From NCBI RefSeq assembly GCF_041320595.1, contig NZ_CP166625.1:4462001-4526000 (forward strand): DNA of 64,000 nt, in the 5' to 3' direction. This DNA is from Pleomorphomonas sp. PLEO (GTDB lineage: Bacteria; Pseudomonadota; Alphaproteobacteria; Rhizobiales; Pleomorphomonadaceae). Every line of letters begins with the position of its first letter. Position 1 is the stretch's first letter. The notes under the pieces are model-generated. The model made no database searches. It was not told where the DNA came from and worked only from the letters and a program-made list of their open reading frames with translations. This document shows positions 40,559 through 49,207 of this stretch, piece after piece. A program made the position numbers and the translations under genes.

Positions 40559-42010
40559 ATGAACAAGCTTGTCCGTGGCGATGATTTTGTCGGCCCGGCC
40601 GTGAGATCCATGTCCGAGACCATCGCCATCGACTCGCGCAGTTCCTTCACCCGCATGCTTGAGACGCTATTCGTACGTTGGCGCCGCCACTTCGGTTGGA
40701 TCCAAGTGCTGATGTTTGGCGTCTTTCTGGTGGTGATCGGCCTGCCGGTCGTGCTGCCAGATCCCCCGGCCGAAAGCGGCATTCTCACCAATCCATCGCT
40801 GTTTCTGCGCTATCTCTTGTGGGGAATCTGGTTCCCGCTGGTTTTCCTTTCGGTCATCGCTCTCGGACGTCTATGGTGCGGTACGCTGTGTCCGATGGGC
40901 GCCGCCTCAGAGCTTGCCAACAAATACGGGCTGCAACGCGCCATTCCCGGTTGGATCAAGTGGGAGGGCACGCCAGCTCTCAGCTTCATCATCATGACGC
41001 TCTATGGCCAGACCATCGGCGTTCGTGACCATCCTGAAGCGGCGGCCGGCCTATTTGGCGGCACCATGTTGCTCGCCATTGCCATCGGCGGGCTCTACGG
41101 CCGCAACAAGCGCGTCTGGTGTCGTCACCTCTGCCCGATCGGCCGCGTGCTGGGCCTTTACTCCCGGCTTGGCGCGGTGCAGTTCACCCCGAAGGTACGG
41201 CTCAGCGGCGGCGACGCCTACACCGAGCGCGGCGCCTGCCCGACCATGATCGATCTGCCTCGAAAGTGCGAGAGCCGCCACTGCATCGAATGCTTCCGTT
41301 GCGTCAATCCGAAGGCGGCTGGCAGCATGCGCCTCGAGCTGCGTCGGCCCGGTATCGAGGTGGAAGAGATCCGTGACCATCGCGCCAACCCGGCCGAGGC
41401 CTGGTTCCTGTTCCTCGATACCGGCGTGGCGCTGGGCGGCTTCCTGTGGCTGGTGTTGCCGCAGTATCAGTCGATCCGCCAGAGCCTGGGAGTCTGGGCG
41501 GTTCAGAATCATATCGACTGGATCACCCGCATTGGTCCGTCCTGGCTGATGAGTGTGCATCCAGCCCGTGCCGAAACTTTCATGTGGCTGGACTTCATCA
41601 TGATCGTCGGCTTCATGCTCGGGACAATGGCGCTGCTCACCGCCGTCCTCGCCAGCCTCACCACCGTTGGCGCGGTGATCGCCCGTCGGCTCGGCTCCGA
41701 CGGCAGCTTTGGCCAAGTGTTTACCGAACTCGGTTACCAGTATGCGCCGGTAGCGCTGATGAGCCTCATCATTGGCCTCGGGGCCGAACTTCTTACTCCA
41801 TTGCGCTACACGTTTGTCGGCATGGAGGGTGTGCACGTCATCCGGGGCGGCTTGTTCCTGATCGGCGTCGTCTGGAGCATCTGGCTCGGAGACCGCATTC
41901 TGCGACGGCAGGGTTTACCGTTGGCTAAGCGCTGGATGCCGCTCGTCCCAGGCGTCGCCGGCAGCCTGTTCGTTGGCTTCGGCTGGTGGCCGGCCATCTT
42001 CGGGCTCTGA
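40559..42010 (+). CDS. ftrD: Polyferredoxin-like membrane protein FtrD (NapH/CcoG-like)
   Basis: A 483-residue membrane protein with about eight helices and ferredoxin-type Cys clusters on the cytoplasmic side: CGTLCPMGA (about residues 109-117), CRHLCPIG (about 192-199), CPTMI and CESRHCIECFRCVNPKA (about 233-249). It is the electron-handling part of the FtrABCD ferrous iron system, possibly recycling electrons from iron oxidation. ATG 40559 is set by TCGGAGGGA. In Brucella the four genes lie in one operon; here ftrD is divergent from ftrABC, sharing one control region of about 260 bp. A strong terminator follows. Confidence 0.92.
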   Translation: MNKLVRGDDFVGPAVRSMSETIAIDSRSSFTRMLETLFVRWRRHFGWIQVLMFGVFLVVIGLPVVLPDPPAESGILTNPSLFLRYLLWGIWFPLVFLSVIALGRLWCGTLCPMGAASELANKYGLQRAIPGWIKWEGTPALSFIIMTLYGQTIGVRDHPEAAAGLFGGTMLLAIAIGGLYGRNKRVWCRHLCPIGRVLGLYSRLGAVQFTPKVRLSGGDAYTERGACPTMIDLPRKCESRHCIECFRCVNPKAAGSMRLELRRPGIEVEEIRDHRANPAEAWFLFLDTGVALGGFLWLVLPQYQSIRQSLGVWAVQNHIDWITRIGPSWLMSVHPARAETFMWLDFIMIVGFMLGTMALLTAVLASLTTVGAVIARRLGSDGSFGQVFTELGYQYAPVALMSLIIGLGAELLTPLRYTFVGMEGVHVIRGGLFLIGVVWSIWLGDRILRRQGLPLAKRWMPLVPGVAGSLFVGFGWWPAIFGL

Positions 42011-42044
42011 CCCCGTTCGTACAATACTCATCCCTAGAATCACC

Positions 42045-42083
42045 AAGGTCGCGGACGATCGAAACCGATCGTCCGCGACCTTT
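42045..42083 (+). terminator. Rho-independent terminator after ftrD
   Basis: A perfect 15-bp stem GGTCGCGGACGATCG / CGATCGTCCGCGACC (42047-42061 with 42066-42080), AAAC loop, flanked by AA and TTT. Confidence 0.95.
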
Positions 42084-42130
42084 ATCATTGCCTTTTCCGC
42101 GCTGATGAAAGACGTTCGTTCTCAAATCGC

Positions 42131-42156
42131 TACAATTGTATACTTGGTTACAATTG
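42131..42156. promoter_or_regulatory. Candidate operator of the RND efflux operon
   Basis: The 10-bp palindrome TACAATTGTA (42131-42140) is followed by a second TACAATTG (42149-42156), 18 bp apart, about 125 bases before the adaptor gene. Tandem or overlapping palindromes of this type fit a TetR- or MarR-type repressor, but no regulator gene adjoins. Confidence 0.45.
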
Positions 42157-42279
42157 CTATTCGGCTTAGCGTTGACTTATTGAAACGCGAGAAACTATTC
42201 GTCCACTCAGAAACGACACTGACAACCTATTTCCGCGGTGTTTTCATCGCGGAATTCACGGCTGGAGCAGCGAAGAAAC

Positions 42280-43467
42280 ATGCGCAACATCGGAAAAAGC
42301 GGCGGCGTGCTGCTCGTGCTGACCCTTATGGCCGCCTGCCAGCCGAACAGCCAATCCGGGCCGCCGCCGGCCGGCAAGGCCGAGGTCGGCTATGTGACGC
42401 TCCAGCCGACGTCGGTACCGCGCACCGTCGAGCTGCCAGGTCGCATCGTGGCGCTGGCAACGGCTGAGATCCGGCCTCAGGTCGCCGGCATCGTCCGCAA
42501 CGTCGCTTTCAAAGAAGGCAGCGTGGTCAAGGCCGGCGACGTGCTTTACGAGCTCGACGACGCCAAGTTCAAGGCCGCTTACGACGCAGCAGCTGCCACC
42601 GTGAAAAAGACGGAGGCGGCCACCTTCGGCGCCCAGACAGCTTTCGATCGCAACGAGAAACTCGTGGAAAGCAATGCGGTCTCTACCCAGACGGTCGACG
42701 ACGCCCGATCGACTCTCTTACAGGACCAGGCCTCCGAGGAGGCAGCGAAGGCCGATCTCGAAACAGCGCGCATCAATCTAGAGCACACCACCATCCGTGC
42801 ACCGATCGGTGGGATTATCGGCGTGTCGGCGGTCAGCGTCGGTGCGCTGGTTACCGAGAATCAGACTGATGTGCTGGCTACCATCCGCCAGATCGATCCG
42901 ATCAATGTCGACCTCGTCGATACCAGCGCCAATCTCCTGCGCATCCGTGACGAGGTGAACACCGGGCAGGCGGGGTCGGGGCGTAAACTCGACACGCCGG
43001 CGGCCGTAACGCTAAAGCTCGAAAATGGTAAGCCCTATGGCACGGCCGGCACCCTCTCGCTGGCCGAGATCGTGGTGAGCGAGAGCACGGGCACCTTCAA
43101 CCTCCGCGCCACCTTCCCCAACAGCCAGCGGGTGCTGCTGCCGGGCATGTTTGTCGAGGCCACCATTGATCTCGGCACGCTCAACGGCGCCTTCCTGCTG
43201 CCGCAGCTGGCGGTAACGCGCGGCGACGACGGCGTCGCCACGATTTACGTGATCTCGGCCGACAATAAAGCGGAGGCCAAGAGCGTCACCACCGTCGGCA
43301 CTTCGGGCAATAGTTGGATCGTTACCGACGGGGTCTCGGCCGGCGACCGGCTGATTGTCGACGGCTTCCAGAAATTCTCTGACGGCGCCGAGGTGGTGCC
43401 GGTCGAGACGACCATCGGCGACGACGGCGTGGTCAAACAGACTTTGAAGACGGAGAACGGCAAATGA
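42280..43467 (+). CDS. RND efflux periplasmic adaptor lipoprotein
   Basis: A 395-residue AcrA/MexA-type membrane fusion protein. The signal peptide ends in the lipobox LMAAC with the lipidated Cys at residue 20. The lipoyl domain halves (PQVAGIVRNVAFKEGSVVKAGDVLYELDD and IRAPIGGIIGVSAVSVGALV) flank an alpha-hairpin (about 98-165) with the ASEEAAKADLETARINLEHT register. The C-terminal membrane-proximal domain has VDGFQKFSDGAEV. The start overlaps nothing; the stop overlaps the pump start by ATGA. No TolC-type outer-membrane gene is nearby, so the channel is presumably shared. Confidence 0.94.
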   Translation: MRNIGKSGGVLLVLTLMAACQPNSQSGPPPAGKAEVGYVTLQPTSVPRTVELPGRIVALATAEIRPQVAGIVRNVAFKEGSVVKAGDVLYELDDAKFKAAYDAAAATVKKTEAATFGAQTAFDRNEKLVESNAVSTQTVDDARSTLLQDQASEEAAKADLETARINLEHTTIRAPIGGIIGVSAVSVGALVTENQTDVLATIRQIDPINVDLVDTSANLLRIRDEVNTGQAGSGRKLDTPAAVTLKLENGKPYGTAGTLSLAEIVVSESTGTFNLRATFPNSQRVLLPGMFVEATIDLGTLNGAFLLPQLAVTRGDDGVATIYVISADNKAEAKSVTTVGTSGNSWIVTDGVSAGDRLIVDGFQKFSDGAEVVPVETTIGDDGVVKQTLKTENGK

Positions 43468-46400
43468 GCCTCTCCTCGCCACGCAACGCGCTTGCCAGTT
43501 TTTTCATCGCCCGACCTGTGTTCGCCATCGTACTGGCCATCGCCACGTTGCTGGCCGGCATCATGGGCATCTACTCGCTGTCGATTTCGCAATATCCCGA
43601 CATCGCGCCGGTGTCGGTGAGCGTTTCCGCCACCTATACCGGAGCGACCGCCGAGGCGGTCGAAAACTCGGTCACCAAAAAGATCGAGAGCGCCATGACC
43701 GGGCTCGACAGCCTGCTCTATATGGCCTCCTCGTCGACCACCGGCAGCTCCTCAATCGAGCTCACCTTCGCCAACGGCATCGATCCCGAACTGGCACAGG
43801 TCGAGGTGCAGAACAAACTATCGCGTGTCGAGTCGCAATTGCCGACCGCCGTGCAGGACAACGGCATCACCGTCAGCCGGTCGGCGTCCGGCATCCTGAT
43901 GATCGGAAATATCATCTCGCGCGATGGCCGCTACACGTCGGATCAGCTGTCGGACATCATGTCCAGCCAGATCGAGGATCGCATCAAGCGACTCGACGGC
44001 GTCGGCGCCGTGAAGTCCTTTGGCTCGGGTTATGCCATGCGGATTTGGCTCGATCCCGCGGCGTTGTTGAAATACCAGCTGTTGCCAAGCGACGTGACCG
44101 ACGCCGTCAAGGCCCAGAATGCCCAGGTCGCCGCCGGCTCGATCGGCGCGGTTCCAGCCAGCAAGGGCCAGCAGCTCAAGGCCAGCATCCTTGCTCAGTC
44201 GCAGATGACCTCGGTCGATGAATTCAAGCGCATCATCCTGAAGACCACCGCTGACGGTTCGGTGGTCCGCCTTTCCGACGTAGCACGCGTCGAAGTCGGT
44301 CTTGAGACCTACGGCCAGCAGTCGAGCTTCAACGGCATGCCGTCCGCCGGCTTCGGCGTGCAGCTCGCCTCAGGCGCCAATGCCATCGACACGGCCAACC
44401 TCGTTCACGCTGAACTCGACAGCCTCAAGGATTCGCTGCCCCAGGGCGTGGAAATCGCCTATTCCTACGAGACAACTCCCTTCGTCGAACTATCGATCGA
44501 GAAGGTGGTGGAGACGCTGATCGAGGCAATCATTCTCGTATTCCTGGTGCTGCTACTCTTCCTGCAGAACATCCGCGCCACGCTGATCCCGATGATCGCT
44601 GTGCCGGTGGTGCTGCTCGGCACCTTCGGCGTCCTTGCCGCGCTCGGCTACTCGATCAACATGCTGACCATGTTCGCCATGGTGCTGGCGATCGGCCTCC
44701 TTGTCGACGACGCCATTGTCGTCGTCGAAAACGTCGAGCGCGTCATGCGCGAGGAGAAGCTGTCACCGCGCGAGGCGACCGAGAAATCGATGGGCGAAAT
44801 TACCAGCGCCCTGATCGGCATCGCACTGGTGCTGACCGCTGTGTTCATTCCCATGGCCTTCTTTTCCGGCTCGGTCGGGGTTATCTATCGCCAGTTCTCG
44901 GTCACGATTGCCAGCGCCATGCTGCTTTCCGTGCTCGTCGCCATCATTCTGACGCCCACCCTTTCGGCACTGATGCTGAAACCGAGCCATGACGGGGTTC
45001 TTCATCGTTGGCTCGGCTGGTTCGACCGGGGCTTTACGCGATTGACAGGCGGCTACTCCCGCACCGTCGGCCGACTGGTGGTGAGGCCTGTCCGGATGTT
45101 TGCCGTTTTCCTCGCGTTGATCGCCAGCGCCTATGTCCTCTACACTAGGCTGCCGACCTCCTTCCTGCCGGAAGAGGACCAGGGCGTCTTGATGACCATG
45201 ATCACCCTACCGGCCAGCGCCAACGCCGCCCGTACCCAGGCGGTAATCGACAAGGTGCAGGACTACTATTTCAACGAGGAAAAAGACGCGGTCCAGAGCG
45301 TATTCATGACCCTCGGTTTCAGTTTTTCCGATAGCGGCGAGAATACGGCCATGGGCTTCGTCCGCCTCAAGGATTTCGACCAGCGGACCGACAGCCGCCT
45401 TTCGGCGAGCGCCGTTGCCGCCCGCGCCTCGGCAAAGTTCAGGGCGATCCGCGATGCCGAGGTGTTTGTGGTGGCGCCGCCGGCCATCCAAGGCCTCGGC
45501 CAGACCAGCGGCTTCTCAATGTATTTGCAGGACAGCGGCAATAAGGGCCGCACCGCCCTTAGCGATGCCGCCAATACCTTGGCCGACAAGGCTATGAACA
45601 ACACATCGATCGCAAATATCCGCGGAAATACACGCACACTGGAGTCCCAGCTGAAAGTCAATATCGATCAGCACAAGGCCGGCGCGCTCGGCATTGATCT
45701 TTCCGGCATCAACAACCTGATCACCACCGTCTTCGCCGGCTCCAATGTCAATGACTTCGTCTATCATGGCGATATCAAGCCGGTTTACGTGCAAGGCGAT
45801 ACGCCGTTCCGCATGCAGCCGGGCGACATCGACCGCTGGTACGCCAGGAATAAAAGCGACGAGATGGTGCCGTTTTCAGCTTTTGCCAGCACCGCATGGG
45901 TGAAGGGCTCGCCGTCGCTCGCCCGCTTCAACGGCACGGCGGCTGTCGCCCTCGATGGCACAGCGGCGAGCGGTGTCAGCTCCGGTGACGCCATGACGGA
46001 GGCGGAAACGTTAGTGGCAGATCTCGGAGGCGGCTTTTCGGCGGCCTGGTCGGGCCTTTCCTACCAGGAACGCCTAGCCGGCTCGCAGGAGATATTGCTC
46101 TACGCGGTATCGCTGGTAGTCGTCTTCCTGTGCCTTGCGGCACTCTACGAGAGCTGGTCGATCCCCTTCTCGGTGCTGCTGGCGGTACCGGTGGGCGTGT
46201 TCGGCGCGCTTGCCTTCGCCGAGCTGTTTGGCCAGTCGAACGACGTCTATTTCAAGGTCGGTCTGCTCACCACCATCGGCCTCACCGCCAAGAACGCCAT
46301 CCTGATCATTGAGTTCGCCAAGAACTTGATGGAACGCGGTGCTGGCCCGGTCGACGCCGTCGTCGAAGCGGCGCGTCTGCGCCTCAGGCCGATCATCATG

Positions 46401-46619
46401 ACCTCACTCGCCTTCGTGCTGGGCGTGACACCGCTCGCCCGCGCCACCGGGGCCGGGTCGGCGGCGCAGAATGCCATCGGCATCGGCGTCATGGGCGGCA
46501 TGATTGCTGCAACGCTGCTCGGCGTGTTTTTCGTTCCGCTGTTTTTCGTCAGCATCCAGCGGATCAGTGGTGGCAGGCCCAAGCCATCGGCATCTGTCGA
46601 GCACTCTGAATCAATGTGA
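43464..46619 (+). CDS. RND multidrug efflux pump inner-membrane subunit (HAE1, AcrB/MexF type)
   Basis: A 1051-residue proton-driven efflux pump. The order is: first helix with FFIARPVFAIVLAIATLLAG, porter domains (about 40-330), helices 2-6 with the proton-relay pair in GLLVDDAIVVVENVERVM (about residues 411-428), second large loop (about 560-865), and helices 8-12 with the relay Lys in GLTAKNAILIIEFAKNL. The family signature PVVLLGTFGVLAALGYSINMLTM and ETTPFVELSIEKVVETL are present. Likely substrates are hydrophobic drugs or plant phenolics, not decidable here. Translationally coupled to the adaptor. Confidence 0.95.
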   Translation: MSLSSPRNALASFFIARPVFAIVLAIATLLAGIMGIYSLSISQYPDIAPVSVSVSATYTGATAEAVENSVTKKIESAMTGLDSLLYMASSSTTGSSSIELTFANGIDPELAQVEVQNKLSRVESQLPTAVQDNGITVSRSASGILMIGNIISRDGRYTSDQLSDIMSSQIEDRIKRLDGVGAVKSFGSGYAMRIWLDPAALLKYQLLPSDVTDAVKAQNAQVAAGSIGAVPASKGQQLKASILAQSQMTSVDEFKRIILKTTADGSVVRLSDVARVEVGLETYGQQSSFNGMPSAGFGVQLASGANAIDTANLVHAELDSLKDSLPQGVEIAYSYETTPFVELSIEKVVETLIEAIILVFLVLLLFLQNIRATLIPMIAVPVVLLGTFGVLAALGYSINMLTMFAMVLAIGLLVDDAIVVVENVERVMREEKLSPREATEKSMGEITSALIGIALVLTAVFIPMAFFSGSVGVIYRQFSVTIASAMLLSVLVAIILTPTLSALMLKPSHDGVLHRWLGWFDRGFTRLTGGYSRTVGRLVVRPVRMFAVFLALIASAYVLYTRLPTSFLPEEDQGVLMTMITLPASANAARTQAVIDKVQDYYFNEEKDAVQSVFMTLGFSFSDSGENTAMGFVRLKDFDQRTDSRLSASAVAARASAKFRAIRDAEVFVVAPPAIQGLGQTSGFSMYLQDSGNKGRTALSDAANTLADKAMNNTSIANIRGNTRTLESQLKVNIDQHKAGALGIDLSGINNLITTVFAGSNVNDFVYHGDIKPVYVQGDTPFRMQPGDIDRWYARNKSDEMVPFSAFASTAWVKGSPSLARFNGTAAVALDGTAASGVSSGDAMTEAETLVADLGGGFSAAWSGLSYQERLAGSQEILLYAVSLVVVFLCLAALYESWSIPFSVLLAVPVGVFGALAFAELFGQSNDVYFKVGLLTTIGLTAKNAILIIEFAKNLMERGAGPVDAVVEAARLRLRPIIMTSLAFVLGVTPLARATGAGSAAQNAIGIGVMGGMIAATLLGVFFVPLFFVSIQRISGGRPKPSASVEHSESM

Positions 46620-46651
46620 GGCAGGGGCTTGCGTCGCTCGAGGCCAATGGC

Positions 46652-47971
46652 TCAGGCCTCGGCGCGCGAACGCCAAAGCTCAAAAGCAAAGCGGGCGCGG
46701 ACACCAATGTCGAGCGCCGGCCGTGGCGGGATCCAGGCCGGCCCCGATACCGCTTCGATATCTTCGATCAGCGGATTTCTCACGCCTAGCGCCTTGTCCG
46801 CCAGAAGTAGGCCGCCGATGGTGCCTTTGGTCATGCCAACGGCGTTCTGGCAGACGGAAGCCCAGACGCCCGGCGCCACCTCTCCGAAGCCGGGTGCGCC
46901 GTTCCGCGACAGGCATATGTAGCCGGTCCAGGTGTGGGCGATGGTGACATCGGAGAGTTCGTGGAAGCGCTGGTCGAACAGACGCTTGTGATGCAGCGCC
47001 ACGCGCGCCCGCTCTTCGTCGCTCGCGCGAAGGTCCGGCCGGAAGCTGACGTTCTGGCGGACAAGAATCCGGTTATCCGCGGTCCGGCGCATGGTGATGC
47101 CGGCGAAGGCGTTGGCTGGTGTTAGCCCCCAACGTGCGCGCCCCTTCAGCTTGGCGATTTCAGCAACGCTTAAGGGTCTGGTCAAGCTGGCATGGGCCGC
47201 GAAGCTGAGGAGACGGTGCCGAAAATAACCGAACCGGTCGGCAAAACCGTTGACGGCAATCACTACCTGTCGCGCCTTCACCTCGCCTTTGGGTGTCACG
47301 AGGCGCGATGGCACCCCCGGTTCGAAACGGACCACTGGCGTGTTCTCACAAAGCGTCACGTTGCCCGGCAAGGTGTCCGCCAGACCACGCGACAGCGCCG
47401 CCGGATTGACGAGATAGCCACCGGGCGTAAACACGGCCGCCGTGTAATAGTCGGTACCGATTTCATCGGCGAGCGCCCTCCGGTCAACCCAGCGGTGCTC
47501 TCCACCCGACCGCGAGAGCTCGGCGACGAGCGGCTTCAACACGGACTGCACCGCCCTTTCCGATACCGCCGCATGATAGCGGCCGTCACGCGACCAGTCA
47601 CAGGCGATGCCGTGCGTTCGGATGGTCTCGTCAAGGTGGTCAATGGCCGCCCGGTATAGGCGCTTGTAGCGAGCGGACTCTTCCAGTTCAGCCAGCGAAG
47701 AGGTGACGTTGTGGGGCAGGTCGATGGCAAAGCCAGCATTACGTCCCTGCGCGCCCTCGCCGGCCGCGCCGGCTTCCAGAACGATGACGCTATCACCCGG
47801 CCGATGTTCGGCCAGGCGTCGGGCGGCGGCAAGGCCGGCGTAACCGGCCCCGATGATGGCCCAGTCGGCGGTGATCGTCGCGACGAGCGGCGGCCTCGGC
47901 GTGCGCGGTGGCAGGACCGCCGACCAGCCATTGGTGGTGTCGTTTTCCGGAAGTAGCCTGATGGCAACCAT
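46652..47971 (-). CDS. FAD-dependent oxidoreductase, DAO/PuuB-like
   Basis: A 439-residue flavoprotein. The FAD dinucleotide motif is WAIIGAGYAGLAAARRLAEHRPGDSVIVLEAG (about residues 37-68, in GxGxxG form), followed by EGAQGRNAGFAIDLPHNV, a pattern shared with gamma-glutamylputrescine oxidases, and a C-terminal NAVGMTKGTIGGLLLADKALG. It probably oxidises an amine or amino acid with oxygen as acceptor. It is divergent from metQ; whether they are functionally linked is not clear. The gap 47972-48264 has a GACCAC-AC-GTGGTC palindrome at 48047-48060 but no recognisable SAM riboswitch. Confidence 0.85.
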   Translation of the reverse strand: MVAIRLLPENDTTNGWSAVLPPRTPRPPLVATITADWAIIGAGYAGLAAARRLAEHRPGDSVIVLEAGAAGEGAQGRNAGFAIDLPHNVTSSLAELEESARYKRLYRAAIDHLDETIRTHGIACDWSRDGRYHAAVSERAVQSVLKPLVAELSRSGGEHRWVDRRALADEIGTDYYTAAVFTPGGYLVNPAALSRGLADTLPGNVTLCENTPVVRFEPGVPSRLVTPKGEVKARQVVIAVNGFADRFGYFRHRLLSFAAHASLTRPLSVAEIAKLKGRARWGLTPANAFAGITMRRTADNRILVRQNVSFRPDLRASDEERARVALHHKRLFDQRFHELSDVTIAHTWTGYICLSRNGAPGFGEVAPGVWASVCQNAVGMTKGTIGGLLLADKALGVRNPLIEDIEAVSGPAWIPPRPALDIGVRARFAFELWRSRAEA

Positions 47972-48264
47972 AATGCCCTCGTTTTAGCCGGCGGATACCG
48001 TTCGCACCGGCGTCGATTTCGATTGTTTGGCGCACCATAATCCCATGACCACACGTGGTCGTGGCCCACTGGCGCCCGTCAGGCGCGGGACCGTAGAAAA
48101 TTCGTTCGCGCAAGCCGCTGATATTGGGAGAACTTTTTATAGGCTTGCTGCACAAGGGCTACGCACTTCGTCGCCGTCATAATCAGCATCTGCCATAGTC
48201 TTGAGCGAAGACGACGCCGTCGTTCTGAAGTCCGGATACCGGATACCGAACAGGAATTTTCGAG

Positions 48265-49104
48265 ATGACCAAGACCTTCCCCATTTCCTCCCTTACCCGT
48301 CGCACCGGCCTTGCCGCCCTGCTCGGCGCGGCTACCTTTGCCGCCGTTGCCAGCATCGGCGTGACCGCCGCGTCGGCCGCCGACAAGACCGAGCTGAAGG
48401 TTGGCATCATTTCCGGCGAGGACGAGGACGTCTGGCGGGCGGCTACCGCCGAGGCGGAGAAGGCTGGTCTCAAGCTCGAGATCGTGGTGTTCAACGACTA
48501 CACCCAGCCGAACGAGGCGCTGGAGCGCGGCGAAATCGATGCCAATGCCTTCCAGCACAAACCGTATCTCGACAATCAGATTAAGCAGAACGGCTATCAC
48601 ATCGTTATCGCCGGCTATACCGGCGTCTGGCCGATCGGCCTTTATTCGAAGACAATCAAATCGGTCGCCGGCCTGCCGGAAGGTGCCAAGATCGGTGTAC
48701 CCAACGACCCCTCCAACGAGGGACGCGCGCTGAAGGTGCTGGATCAGGAAGGCATCATCAAGCTGAAGGATGGCACCGGCATTCTGGCAACCATCGCCGA
48801 CATCGACAAGAATCCGAAGAAAGTCGAGGTCAAGGAACTGGACGCCGGCGTGGTTGGCCGCGCCATCGACGACCTCGACGCCGCCGTGGTCAACACCGAC
48901 TGGGCACTGAAGGCCGGCCTCACCCCGGACAACCGCATCGCCCAGGAAGCCATCGCCGACAATCCCTACCGCAACTTCATCGCCGTGCGCGAGGCCGACG
49001 CTAACGCGCCGTGGGTGAAGAAGCTGGTCGCCGCCTACCAGAACCCGACCGTCAAGGCTGTGTTCGACAAGGTCTACAAGGGCACGGGCCTCAGCGCCTA
49101 TTGA
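48265..49104 (+). CDS. metQ: Methionine ABC transporter substrate-binding protein
   Basis: MetQ/NlpA-family protein (279 aa). The signal peptide cleaves at AASA-AD (about residue 39); there is no lipobox Cys, so it is a soluble periplasmic protein. Family blocks are VGIISGEDEDVWRAA, NDYTQPNEALERGEIDANAFQHKPYLD, GAKIGVPNDPSNEGRAL and VNTDWALKAGL. Methionine or methionine sulfoxide is the expected ligand. ATG 48265. Followed by a hairpin and then metN. Confidence 0.93.
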   Translation: MTKTFPISSLTRRTGLAALLGAATFAAVASIGVTAASAADKTELKVGIISGEDEDVWRAATAEAEKAGLKLEIVVFNDYTQPNEALERGEIDANAFQHKPYLDNQIKQNGYHIVIAGYTGVWPIGLYSKTIKSVAGLPEGAKIGVPNDPSNEGRALKVLDQEGIIKLKDGTGILATIADIDKNPKKVEVKELDAGVVGRAIDDLDAAVVNTDWALKAGLTPDNRIAQEAIADNPYRNFIAVREADANAPWVKKLVAAYQNPTVKAVFDKVYKGTGLSAY

Positions 49105-49131
49105 AATATCGGCTAAACAGGCCGAAAAGCG

Positions 49132-49156
49132 GTCCGGCGGTTCTCCGCCGGACTTT
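49132..49156 (+). promoter_or_regulatory. Hairpin between metQ and metN
   Basis: GTCCGGCGG (49132-49140), TTCT loop, CCGCCGGAC (49145-49153), then TTT. It may act as a partial terminator that raises MetQ relative to MetNI. Confidence 0.7.
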
Positions 49157-49207
49157 GCCATTTGTCCGATCCTCGCGTTTGATCGGGCAGGAAGGACCGA
49201 AGAACAA

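Noticed and set aside
47972-48264. Possible SAM-II or other SAM riboswitch before metQ
   Set aside because: I could not find the conserved cores or a pseudoknot arrangement; only a short palindrome is present.
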